This document shows positions 12,101 to 21,370 of a stretch of 64,000 nt of DNA, one piece after another. Within the stretch, counting starts at the first letter, position 1; each line of letters opens with the position of its first letter. The DNA comes from Sthenelais limicola (Eukaryota > Annelida > Polychaeta > Phyllodocida > Sigalionidae): positions 36,641,744 through 36,705,743 of the forward strand of contig OW804096.1 in the NCBI GenBank assembly GCA_942159475.1, written 5' to 3'. The translations under genes were made by a program, and so were the position numbers. A model generated the notes under the pieces. The model was not told where the DNA came from. It did not search any database and saw nothing but the letters and a program-made list of their open reading frames with translations.

Positions 12101-12305
12101 ATGTCACAATTACATATAGTGATTGTGTTGCATTGTGATCCTCCTGAGAGACGTGACGACAGGTGGAGTGGTACACAACCAACCCCTGCTGCCACCTACC
12201 AGCCCCTTCTCTCCTCTTCTCCCGCGTGCAGTCCTCAGCGCGTCCCCCTCACTCTTCCTCCAGCGCCTCCTCACTACTAACCCCTCTTACCTCTGTCTTC
12301 TTCGA
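12101..12305 (+). repeat. DIRS split direct repeat A1
   Basis: Starts ATGTCACAATTACATATAG and ends at TCTTCTTCGA. The second copy is at 17243-17447. Confidence 0.88.
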
Positions 12306-12441
12306 GTCCACAAACACAGCCATCTAATACTAACTTTTTGGCTCGACACAAAGTCTACGCGATATACACACGCAAGCTTGTAGTCTGGACATCACTATAC
12401 CAACTTTGTGACTTATAGACAAGAGAGAATAATAAGGAATC

Positions 12442-13698
12442 ATGCCGAGAAGAACACGCAACTCTGTGAAGAAAGACACCGAGAAGGAGGAAGGCGTTAC
12501 AAGCGAGGCCTCGACGGTAATCACATTTAAACAACCAAAAGCGCCAACTGTGAAGTCCCTTCAGGAGGACTTATCCGGAGTATCGGGAGAGATGAATCTA
12601 GTAAAAGGTGAGCTAGCCAAGCTTACAGAGAAAATTGGGAAGATGATGACATCGTTTTCGTCAGGAGGCTCGAGTGTCTCAGGCTCCTCGAGGCGCTCAA
12701 GGTCTACGTCCCGGTCCCAATGGTCCAAGGGGTCAAAGAGAGGACGCGAGACGTCGCCTGACCCCAGTCAGGTCGCGTCCAACAGCGAGGTCACCAAGTC
12801 CGCTAAGGTACGCGTCGAGTCACCACGTGGCTCCAGAGTTGGGCGCTGGGTGACAGAGTCACAGAGGCGGGCCATGTCGGCTCCAAGGATTATAAGAAGG
12901 CAGGTCCAGGCCGACGACTACTTAGAGAGGGAAGCTGACAGACAACGATTTGCCAACGGTCTACATGGTAGGGTTGATATAGTTACTGACATACACAATG
13001 CTAAAATCTTGGCTAAACCGTACATGTACGTGTATAAGGAGGGAGTGCAGACCATTAAACAAAAATTAGATGCTAGGGCGGGCCTAACTTATAACGAATA
13101 CTTAGACGGCTTCTTGGCCCTGCTGGATGACCCTGACAGCTTATCTGACCCTGAGGATTACCCGCATTTGATGCACCACCTGAGGCAAGTAACGAAGGAT
13201 AGCCTGGAGAGACCGTGGCCTGCGGTAAGGAGGTGGACCCAGTACATCTGGGACATGATTGAATCTGCTAAAATAACATGGTCTGATAAAACAGCAATCC
13301 AGGATGAAAGGGTTCGGATCTGTCTCACAGGCGGGGGCACGAGTTACACCGCCCCTGCATGCTTGGATAAAAATGCAAAGAACAGCTCCTCTAATAATAG
13401 GGATAAAGCAGTGGAAGCTATATGTCGTGCATACAACTCCAGAGACGGGTGCTCAAACACAGGAGACCACAAGGAGGCAAGTGTGCTGATGCTACACGCG
13501 TGCGCCTACTGCGATTCAGTAGGCAGGCGCACACACCACAGTATCAAGGAGTGCCAGAAGAGGTTAAAGCACCAGCAACAACAGGCTGATGGATTATACG
13601 TCCCGAGGAATAACCCTGGCACTTCACAGAACGGAGGCAGAACAAAAGGTAACAACTCTGCAGAGAATAAGGCTGCCCCTTATTCAAAAAACGAATAG
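12442..13698 (+). CDS. DIRS element ORF1, gag-like protein
   Basis: 418 residues from ATG 12442 to TAG 13696. The N-terminal half is basic and Ser/Arg-rich (about residues 70-140, nucleic-acid-binding character). The middle is mixed alpha-helical with no motif I can name. Near residue 352 is a C-A-Y-C...H-H...C cluster that could bind zinc, as in gag-like proteins of Ngaro elements. It stands first in the element, 119 bases before the RT ORF and in a different frame. Structural protein by position; function inferred. Confidence 0.75.
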   Translation: MPRRTRNSVKKDTEKEEGVTSEASTVITFKQPKAPTVKSLQEDLSGVSGEMNLVKGELAKLTEKIGKMMTSFSSGGSSVSGSSRRSRSTSRSQWSKGSKRGRETSPDPSQVASNSEVTKSAKVRVESPRGSRVGRWVTESQRRAMSAPRIIRRQVQADDYLEREADRQRFANGLHGRVDIVTDIHNAKILAKPYMYVYKEGVQTIKQKLDARAGLTYNEYLDGFLALLDDPDSLSDPEDYPHLMHHLRQVTKDSLERPWPAVRRWTQYIWDMIESAKITWSDKTAIQDERVRICLTGGGTSYTAPACLDKNAKNSSSNNRDKAVEAICRAYNSRDGCSNTGDHKEASVLMLHACAYCDSVGRRTHHSIKECQKRLKHQQQQADGLYVPRNNPGTSQNGGRTKGNNSAENKAAPYSKNE

Positions 13699-13817
13699 TT
13701 GGCGCATCGTGCACTCCCGATGCGCCACGCCCACATTCTCGTTGTAAACATGACCCAGTTGAACATCCAGGGGCCTGCCCAGGGGCCGATTCGCGCTGTC
13801 TCGCCCAAGCTAACGCG

Positions 13818-15857
13818 GTGAACGAGAAACAGCACGAGAAGCAAGATGGCGGCCACCAACCTCGCGTCCGGGATGACAGACGCATTGAGAAAGCAATAAC
13901 ACTCAACCCTGAGGCTAGGGTGTTTATCCCAGGTGCTAATCATGATCATAAGAAAGTAAGTGTTGATGGGAATCAAGACTGTGTCCCCACTGTATATTTT
14001 GAATCAGTAATAGAGGTATGTGCTGGGAGATCGGACCCCTCGCTTGTCAACACTGACCCCGATATGCTGGCGAGCCACCGATCAAAACATTGGCCAGACG
14101 TAGGTCACACAATCTTGTGGGGGGAGCTGGGAGATATATACGGCAAAGTTAAATCTACTGGCCTACCAAATGCACTGGGGGCGAGAATAGTGATTCCTAG
14201 CAAACTAAAGATTGACGGCTGGAAAAGACTGCTATCTAATTCAACTAGAGACAAAGAGATATTGGACTTCGTGAAATACGGCTTCCCTATGGGATACCTT
14301 GGCCCAATATCAGACAACTCGGGGACTGTGAACCATTCAAGTGCTACGAAGTTTAAAGATAAGATTGACCTGTTCATAAAGAAGGAGCTCGACCTCAAGG
14401 GGCTAGTTGGCCCATTCGAGCACCCCCCCTTTAAACAGTGGTCACATACATCCCCCATGATGTCTCGTGCGAAGAAGGACACTGATGCAAGGCGAGTCAT
14501 CATTGATCTAACCTTCCCCGATGAGTCATCAGTCAATAAATATATAATTAAGAACTCGGTGTGGGGGATACAAAGGGAGCATTGCCTGCCTACCGTCGAT
14601 GACTTGGTGGTGCGGCTTAGAGATGTAGGAACAACAGCGCACCTATCTGTGGTAGACATAGCAAGAGCGTACAAGAATTTTCACAGCGACCCCCTTGACT
14701 GGCCACTTCTATGCCTGGAGTGGGACCAGGCGTGGTACTGTGACATTACAATGCCATTCGGGAGTCGGGGGTCTAGTGCGCACATGCAACGAGTTGCCAA
14801 CTCAATCGTCGACATGCTTGCACGAGAGGGGTACAGCGCATTCATGTATCTCGATGACCTTGCCCTCATCAGCCCCAGTATAGCTGAGGCTGAACGTGCA
14901 TATGACTGTGCCAGGACCACCATAGGCGCGCTGGGGCTGGTGGAGGCAACTGAAAAGCTGCAGCCACCGGGACAAAATGTAAAATGGCTGGGCATTGAGA
15001 TCGACGCCAAAAATATGACTTTATCAATCCCCCAAGAAAAGATAGAGGAAGTCATAAGGATGTGCCAAAAATACCTGAGGAAGAGATCAATCACAAAGAG
15101 AGAGCTGCAGTCCCTGATAGGATCACTGATCCACGTGAGTAAGTGCATTCCCCCTGCAAGGCTCTTCGTCTCGCGCCTACTTGAAGGTCTCAGAGCCTTT
15201 AGTGGTCTGCATATGAATATCAACAACAACATGAAGGAGGACTTACGCTGGTTCCACGACTTTTGTGCAGATTGGAACGGAGTGGCGCTGATTCCAGAGA
15301 TACAACCATCCAAAGTGTTCCTGGTTGACGCTTGCCTATCTGGCATAGGCGCCACGGATGGGCAATATGCGTACGCACACAGAATATGTCCTCAACACAT
15401 GGAATCCGATAACATATCGGAAGTGGAAGCCCTAAATATTGCAGTCGCCTTGCACACGTTCATATCACAAGCAGATAGAGGATCGCACATACATGTTCTC
15501 TGCGATAACATGGCAAGTGTGCAGGTACTTAGTAGCGGCAGGGGCAAAAACCAGGTCATACTAGCTGCCGCCAGGATGGCCTGGATGATACAAGCAAAAT
15601 TCAACATCAAGCTAAGTTACGCGCATATCCCAGGGTCAATTAACAATGTAGCCAACGCTCTCAGCAGGGCCCACCTGGGAAGTTACGAACATAGTCAGTC
15701 CGACAAATGGGTTGAATACTATTCCCTGAAAATCTGCCCACCATGTACATATGCTCTAGATAAAAATCTCCTATCTTTCAGGAACACGGCTTCAGGCGCT
15801 CATACAGCAGGCAGAAGTCACACAGGAGCGGGCATGGGCAGAAGGGACCATAGCTAA
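13818..15857 (+). CDS. DIRS element ORF2, reverse transcriptase-RNase H
   Basis: 679 residues. The RT fingers/palm start near residue 190 (S-P-M-M-S-R-A-K-K-D). The catalytic box is Y-L-D-D at about residue 344 and the primer-grip-side W-L-G-I near 393. RNase H follows (about residues 500-620) with D in L-V-D-A, E in V-E-A-L-N, D in C-D-N-M and the H-I-P-G-S...N-A-L-S-R block typical of DIRS RNase H. It converts element RNA to DNA. The 3' end overlaps the recombinase reading frame by about 100 bases in the +1 frame. No stop or frameshift is seen. The true start may be a little downstream of 13818, because N-terminal residues lack recognised homology. Confidence 0.88.
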   Translation: MNEKQHEKQDGGHQPRVRDDRRIEKAITLNPEARVFIPGANHDHKKVSVDGNQDCVPTVYFESVIEVCAGRSDPSLVNTDPDMLASHRSKHWPDVGHTILWGELGDIYGKVKSTGLPNALGARIVIPSKLKIDGWKRLLSNSTRDKEILDFVKYGFPMGYLGPISDNSGTVNHSSATKFKDKIDLFIKKELDLKGLVGPFEHPPFKQWSHTSPMMSRAKKDTDARRVIIDLTFPDESSVNKYIIKNSVWGIQREHCLPTVDDLVVRLRDVGTTAHLSVVDIARAYKNFHSDPLDWPLLCLEWDQAWYCDITMPFGSRGSSAHMQRVANSIVDMLAREGYSAFMYLDDLALISPSIAEAERAYDCARTTIGALGLVEATEKLQPPGQNVKWLGIEIDAKNMTLSIPQEKIEEVIRMCQKYLRKRSITKRELQSLIGSLIHVSKCIPPARLFVSRLLEGLRAFSGLHMNINNNMKEDLRWFHDFCADWNGVALIPEIQPSKVFLVDACLSGIGATDGQYAYAHRICPQHMESDNISEVEALNIAVALHTFISQADRGSHIHVLCDNMASVQVLSSGRGKNQVILAAARMAWMIQAKFNIKLSYAHIPGSINNVANALSRAHLGSYEHSQSDKWVEYYSLKICPPCTYALDKNLLSFRNTASGAHTAGRSHTGAGMGRRDHS

Positions 15858-16788
15858 TCGGCGCTCAGCAGTGGTGGCATACAAAAAGTTTGCAGGTGAG
15901 ATGCTGTTCGACCCCGACAGTCCATCAGTCGATCAGATCTGTGCCTACATTCAATACTTGAGTAACCAAATGCCGTCACCTAGGACCGTACGCAACCACG
16001 TCTCACACCTAAAGACCTACATGAGACTCTGTGAGGCCCCAACAGCTAGCCTCGACCACCAAAGGGTAAACTGGATGCTGGAAGCGATCACGCGGAACAA
16101 GCAATATATCCCCAAGCCAAAGTCACCGATATCAGTGCAGCTCATAAGGCAGATGGTGATAGGTTTGCCAACAGGGTATGATTCGCTTGTTGTCGGTACA
16201 GCAGTCCTGCTAATGTATTATGGGGCCCTCCGACAGTCGGAAGTGGTTCCACCCAGTCAGAAGAAGTTTGACCCAGATCGACACCTGACAAGGAACGACA
16301 TCACCCTACATGAAAGGTATATTACAATAAACATTAAAGCAGCTAAGAACATGCAGAGCACATACCAACGGAGATCGCTCACACTTAATGCTGCAGTGGA
16401 AGAGGACTTATGCCTAGTGAGACGGATAACAAAGATGATAGAGCAGGAACCAACTAGGTCGAAGACCCAGCCAATGTTCACCTTCAAGGGATCGAACAGG
16501 CCTGTTCCTGCATCATTTGTAGCGAAATACTGGAAATCGCACCTTGTTAATAATAATATCGAGGCTGGCTCGCTCTCTCTCCATAGTTTAAGAAAATCAG
16601 CAGCCACAACGGCATTCCAAGCAGGAGCCACTGAAACGGAAGTCAAGCGCTTGGGGGGGTGGTCATCAGATGCATTCCAGGTATACATGCACACTGACCA
16701 GTCCAAAACCAACGCAAGGCTTGTGGATGCCATAGCCTCTAGCCAGCCACATCGTGGTCATATGCACGCGGACAAGTGCACTGGCTAA
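15760..16788 (+). CDS. DIRS element ORF3, tyrosine recombinase
   Basis: The frame is open from 15760 (after TAG 15757) to TAA 16786. Plausible coding matching the family's N-terminal SAM-like domain begins upstream of the GTG at 15871, inside the RT ORF. A first in-frame ATG lies at 15901, so translation probably relies on ribosomal frameshifting, re-initiation or a non-AUG start. The catalytic domain has R in R-Q-S-E-V (near 16231), H-S-L-R-K (HxxR, 16582), G-G-W (16657) and Y in V-Y-M-H (near 16684), the R-H-R-Y set. It integrates circular element DNA without a DDE integrase. Confidence 0.85.
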   Translation: MKISYLSGTRLQALIQQAEVTQERAWAEGTIANRRSAVVAYKKFAGEMLFDPDSPSVDQICAYIQYLSNQMPSPRTVRNHVSHLKTYMRLCEAPTASLDHQRVNWMLEAITRNKQYIPKPKSPISVQLIRQMVIGLPTGYDSLVVGTAVLLMYYGALRQSEVVPPSQKKFDPDRHLTRNDITLHERYITINIKAAKNMQSTYQRRSLTLNAAVEEDLCLVRRITKMIEQEPTRSKTQPMFTFKGSNRPVPASFVAKYWKSHLVNNNIEAGSLSLHSLRKSAATTAFQAGATETEVKRLGGWSSDAFQVYMHTDQSKTNARLVDAIASSQPHRGHMHADKCTG

Positions 16789-17032
16789 ATAGTAAATAAC
16801 CTACTTATAAATGTTAAACATACTCTTGCTCTGGCCCGTTCCAGGGGTGCAGGTAGAACACTCTCACAGAGACTTCCTGGTGTCACCGAGTTATGTACAA
16901 TGCCTGACTTCCAGCCATACATTTGACATTTACAACTGCGTCGCCCCCGGCTCCTTACCTCTACTCTCATACTATACCTACTTTAATTTCTCTCCCGTCC
17001 CACCGCTACCCATAAATACATGGCTCTTGGCC

Positions 17033-17242
17033 TTTATTAATAATATTCTTAATTAATTACTCCTGTAATTATTCATTCCTTAATTAATTACACCTGTAAT
17101 TATCTCCATATGTAATTAACCTAATTATTGAGCTTTGTTACCAATTCATATGTAACTACACCAGCCATACAGAAAGGTAAATAAAGACTCAATTTCCCAC
17201 AACCACTCTCTGTTCACTCGATCGGGAGGGATACTCATAATG
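17033..17242 (+). repeat. DIRS split direct repeat B1
   Basis: Starts TTTATTAATAATATTC and ends GGGAGGGATACTCATAATG. Contains an internal duplication of TTAATTAATTAC[T/A]CCTGTAATT. The second copy is B2 at 17489-17698. Confidence 0.88.
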
Positions 17243-17447
17243 ATGTCACAATTACATATAGTGATTGTGTTGCATTGTGATCCTCCTGAGAGACGTGACG
17301 ACAGGTGGAGTGGTACACAACCAACCCCTGCTGCCACCTACCAGCCCCTTCTCTCCTCTTCTCCCGCGTGCAGTCCTCAGCGCGTCCCCCTCACTCTTCC
17401 TCCAGCGTCTCCTCACTACTAACCCCTCTTACCTCTGTCTTCTTCGA
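17243..17447 (+). repeat. DIRS split direct repeat A2
   Basis: Near-identical copy of A1 (12101-12305), directly abutting B1. Confidence 0.88.
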
Positions 17448-17488
17448 CCCACCCTCCCACTCCTTCTCATCATGCGAGTCGGGGGCCA

Positions 17489-17698
17489 TTTATTAATAAT
17501 ATTCTTAATTAATTACTCCTGTAATTATTCATTCCTTAATTAATTACACCTGTAATTATCTCCATATGTAATTAACCTAATTATTGAGCTTTGTTACCAA
17601 TTCATATGTAACTACACCAGCCATACAGAAAGGTAAATAAAGACTCAATTTCCCACAACCACTCTCTGTTCACTCGATCGGGAGGGATACTCATAATG
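17489..17698 (+). repeat. DIRS split direct repeat B2
   Basis: Copy of B1 (17033-17242); it forms the right end of the element. Confidence 0.88.
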
Positions 17699-18680
17699 TA
17701 GTTCACATTTACACTAAAGAGTAGACACACACAAATACTCTCTATTTATTGTTGTTCTCTTACACGGATTATGGTTTTGTTCTAACAAATACTAACGCCC
17801 TCTTCCGGTCCTTGATGTCAGTGGGCCATACCATATTAGGCAACGACGTCTGTTGAGTGACGTTATGAATTTTTTTTAGATTTTGTTTCTGGCCAATTCA
17901 AATTTTATCTAATTCAAACAGCGTTCCTCACGCATCTGTCTCCTTGAACAACGTGGAACTACTTCAGCTTCGTGTGTATCACGATAAGTGAGTCAACATT
18001 TGATTTGGATGACACAAGCTGAAGGAGTAACGGGCACGAAAACATCTAATCTTTAAAACAGATTGTCTTCCTTGTTTGCAACTAATTGAGTCATTATTAA
18101 CTTTGGACATAAATAACTGTCAATTGAAATAATAATAGTTCAAAATCAATAACAGACAGTTAGACAATCATTAAAACATAAAGCATAAATCAAAGTAATT
18201 GACAGCCAAGATCACACTAATTTCCCAGTAAATAAGCTTTAAAGATGAAAGTTCTGGATCCCACCCTTATATGTACACCACATCCCTAATTATTGGCATA
18301 AGAGTTTATATATGTTTATCATTACCAACTATGCCTGTTTTTTAATTACTATGGTCACATAAGTCCTTTAATTACAAATTTCGAAATAATTGCCATCTTA
18401 TAGGTTATGTACCAAAGTATTTCAACCAGGACATGTATTCTTCAGAGCAGCTCAGATTTATGAACAAAACAGCTGCTGTACTCTCAAGATCTGTTACAGA
18501 GAAAAGGGTGCATATACTGAAGAATAAGGAGATGAGGAGAGGTGACTGTCTCTGACTCAACCTACTGACAGTAATACTAATGCCTATCATGGAGATACTC
18601 AGTGGTGAAAGATAATCAAATCCAGTTAAATATCGAAATACTCGAAGTACATAAATAAGTGTCAAAGTACAGCATATTTT
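17699..18680. other. Intergenic, nothing recognised
   Basis: AT-rich sequence 3' of the second sushi gene with no supported ORF or repeat. Confidence 0.3.
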
Positions 18681-18682
18681 AT

Positions 18683-18875
18683 TTACACTTGAGTCAATCT
18701 ATTCAGTTTCTCATATTCTAACTCTTCCACCTCGGCAGTCTCATTCCTTCCTGACAAAAGTGAGTCCTCTTCTTTTACGCCAATGCTATGATGCAAATAA
18801 ACAGAATGATGATAATAACCACTGTACTGGTAATAATTACAGTACTTGCTGTCTTGTAATACTATCACTGTTTGG
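18683..18875 (-). pseudogene. Possible decayed TM/cytoplasmic-tail exon
   Basis: On the minus strand, one frame of 18787-18846 encodes an uninterrupted, strongly hydrophobic stretch of about 20 residues (I-I-I-I-L-F-I-C-I-I-A-L), ending at TAA. The adjoining frame continues as an acidic tail (K-E-E-D-S-L-L-S-G...E-E-L-E-Y-E-K-L). The position, orientation and TM-then-tail order recall the last exons of the sushi genes, but neither frame alone works. It may be a relic of a third paralogue or chance. Confidence 0.25.
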
Positions 18876-19376
18876 AAAGTTTACTATTGGAGATGATACT
18901 CCAATGATTCCATCTGGATCGAGATTCAAGATGGCGGACATGCAAATCCTCTAATACAATATACATCTTTCTTATTGTACCACAGATGTACATCAAGAGG
19001 AGATGATGAGCTTTGTATCCACTCCTATTTCAGTATCACTCTTGTCTGATTGTTGGCAGTGTCATAGATCAATAATAGCCACATTCTCCCTTACCGTGGA
19101 CGATCCATCAAACTGCAGAATAATATGTCAATTAGTCCATGATGGAGAATATTGGTTATAATGAAGCTATAACATGGCAGATCTGGATCTTATAAATGCA
19201 TAGGTTCATAAATATAGGCAAAGATTTGAATTACCCAGTTTGGCTTGAGACTTCAGGGTTTAATGTCGTTGTAGCCAACCATCCTTCTACAGATCTTGAC
19301 ACAAATTTATGAGGCACCTCTATATATGTCTCATTGTAAGTGGTTGTCTATACCATTCATTGTTTTTTCAACATAT

Positions 19377-21370
19377 TTATACAGCCATTAGTGATATCAA
19401 TATGCAAGGCTCACGGGGACTATTATCTATATCGCTATTGTATGATATAGTACAATCTCCCTTTTTAAATCCTGATGCTCGGAGACACCATGTTAATGAC
19501 ATAATGAGAGCCACAAATATAACTATTAGAATGATAACACTGTCTTGAGATGATGACTTCTGGTGGTTTTGGTCCTCACCAATAGCACTAGCAGTTATAA
19601 TGTTATCGTCATAGAGTGTTTGTGGAGGATTACCAATGGACCAAGTAGCATCGTTAATGGTGCTTTTTGTTGAGGCCTCGTCCTGTGCCAGTGAGGAAGA
19701 TGTGGTGGGAAATACTTGAGTTGGGGTGACATGTGGTTCTGTGGTCTGTGGTAGAGTAGTGGTAGAAATTACATGTCTGGTATCAGATTGATACGTTTCT
19801 TGTTTTACTGGAGACAAAGGAGATCTGTGAACTATCTTTAGATATGGTTCTGTCGCCGTCTCCTTAGGACTGGGAATGCCCATTTGTCCTGAATGCACTA
19901 CAATAAATAAGAAAATTGTTTAGGGCTAAGATGATTGATTTTTTGTGTTGTGATTATAATAGTATATTATATGAATGTATAGGCATACAATCGGAGAAGA
20001 TCATGTTTTGTAAGTCAATGTCATGGTTTTAAAAAACCCATGCTTCCATTTTAAATGATTATAATTTAGTCAGTAAAATTTAATGACAGAAACATATTGA
20101 AAGTATATATCTAGAAAAACACCTTAGATATATTAGATATATATAAGTAATGGCGTTTTCAGAGCAAAGAAATGAAGTAATATGGCTGTTTAAGTTTGTC
20201 TCTGTTAAAGTACACAACAAATTAAAATATTGGTAAAGGAATCGATCTTTGGTACCTGTCTTATCTGTTCTCTTACAAATGAGAGATGGTTTCTGCCACC
20301 GTCCATCGCTAGTACAGTATACAGAAGTTGTACTGTAGTAGTGAGGTAGGGGACTGTAGCCCTGTACACACCTGTATTTCACCCTATATCCTACACTGTA
20401 CCGCAGGCTTCCTTCATCCACCGGTTCAATGTTATGCTGAGGATATTGTCTTGGAGCGGGACAACCTGTGGAATTTGATCATATTACATACTTATGTGAT
20501 ATGTCACAGGAAAATGAGTCACAAGTCGCTAACTTGATATCTTTCAAAGTGATTGAATTGAATTGAAAAACGTTTTATTTCAGTCAATGACTGCAGTCAA
20601 GGGAATGTCTCCGGCAGATGGGAGGTTTTCATGCCCCTCGTGCTAACTTAAAATTTAGTGATATTATTCTCACAATATCTTTTTGGTTGGCTATTGGGGT
20701 GTCTGGGGCTGCTAGTATAGCATTTATATATGCACCTAATTTCAAGATTGTGTATTGAAGATATCTGTGCATATCTTAAGTTGCCCTAAGGAGAATATTC
20801 AACTGCTTTACTAGTGATTGACCATTAAGAAATATAGCTAATATTCTTGTCATGCATAAACGATGAAGTCCAGGTACAATCTAGTCCAATAAAATATACA
20901 TTTTTATCATTTGGGAATTTCAGGGGCACTTTTACATGTTATGCGTGTTGCTAGCAACCAGCAGTGAAAGGGTTTGTTACCGTAAGCGTTTAAGGAAATG
21001 TATGGCAATAACAGCAAAACAAATGATTGTAACATAACTTCTTTTCAATATGTGCTAGAATGATTGTCGGAGTCTCAAAGTTAGGTAAATCCGATGACGA
21101 ACCCCAACATAATATTCCAGAAATATAACATGTAATCTGGAAGAAGGCATCTCCATCCAAACATTCTATTGTGATATGGATATCAATCCTTTCATTCTCA
21201 CAAAGATGCAATCAGAGACAATTTTCTAATCAAAGATGAGCCTACACTTATACTTAATAAAAGAATAACTCACCAGTGAGGCAGGTAAGGCCCATGCAGA
21301 GATTTCCACGAACAGGATAGATGTGCTGATTTATCAGGAACAGGAGTACTGGAACTTTAGAGGGCTTCAT
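19377..21370 (-). CDS. Single-sushi type I membrane protein, three exons (IL-15R-alpha-like layout), paralogue 2
   Basis: Exons on the minus strand are 21370-21274, 20465-20256 and 19897-19377. All junctions are phase 1 with GT-AG ends, giving 275 residues. Exon 1 encodes a hydrophobic signal peptide and a C-M-G-L-T-C-L-T-G-C motif, nearly the same as in paralogue 1. Exon 2 is a complete four-Cys sushi module sharing I-E-P-V-D, L-R-Y, V-K-Y-R-C and W-Q-x-P with paralogue 1. Exon 3 is a Thr/Ser/Pro-rich stalk, a TM helix (about residues 223-239), K-K and a tail of about 35 residues with no ITIM/ITAM. Stalk and tail are unlike those of paralogue 1, whereas exons 1 and 2 are conserved, which points to selection on the ectodomain. 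Ligand unknown; a cytokine-receptor-like role is inference from layout only. Confidence 0.8.
20511..20545. repeat. Lone end of the GGAAAATGAGTCA MITE family
   Basis: GGAAAATGAGTCACAAGTCGC matches the ends of the element at 1051-1415. The rest is absent, and it abuts a LINE-like tail inserted in intron 1 of sushi gene 2. Confidence 0.4.
20546..20645 (-). mobile_element. 3' end of a non-LTR retrotransposon or SINE, reverse orientation
   Basis: Read on the minus strand, the segment ends in AATAAAA, then (TTCAA)n-type pentamers, as expected of a 3'-terminal LINE/SINE fragment. It lies within intron 1 of the second sushi gene. No coding part remains. Confidence 0.35.

Larger units (their letters stand above)
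12101..17698 (+). mobile_element. Ngaro/PAT-like DIRS (tyrosine-recombinase) retrotransposon with split direct repeats
   Basis: Layout is A1 - ORFs - B1 - A2 - B2. A1 12101-12305 repeats as A2 17243-17447 (205 bp, one difference seen, C/T in CAGCGYCTCC). B1 17033-17242 repeats as B2 17489-17698 (210 bp, no difference seen). Between A1 and B1 are three plus-strand ORFs: gag-like, RT-RNase H and tyrosine recombinase. Split direct repeats with a YR instead of a DDE integrase are diagnostic of the DIRS order, PAT/Ngaro branch. ATG is shared at the outer and inner junctions, as expected for recombinase-mediated integration of a circular intermediate without target duplication. The near identity of the repeats and three open ORFs indicate a recent, perhaps active copy. 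It lies between the two sushi paralogues. Confidence 0.88.

Noticed and set aside
11918..12280. 120-residue Pro/Thr/His/Ser ORF
   Set aside because: Created by the 8-bp CCCACTCA repeat and the start of the DIRS A repeat; no start context or family.
13544..13976. Minus-strand ORFs over the DIRS gag/RT junction
   Set aside because: Shadows of the well-supported plus-strand element ORFs.
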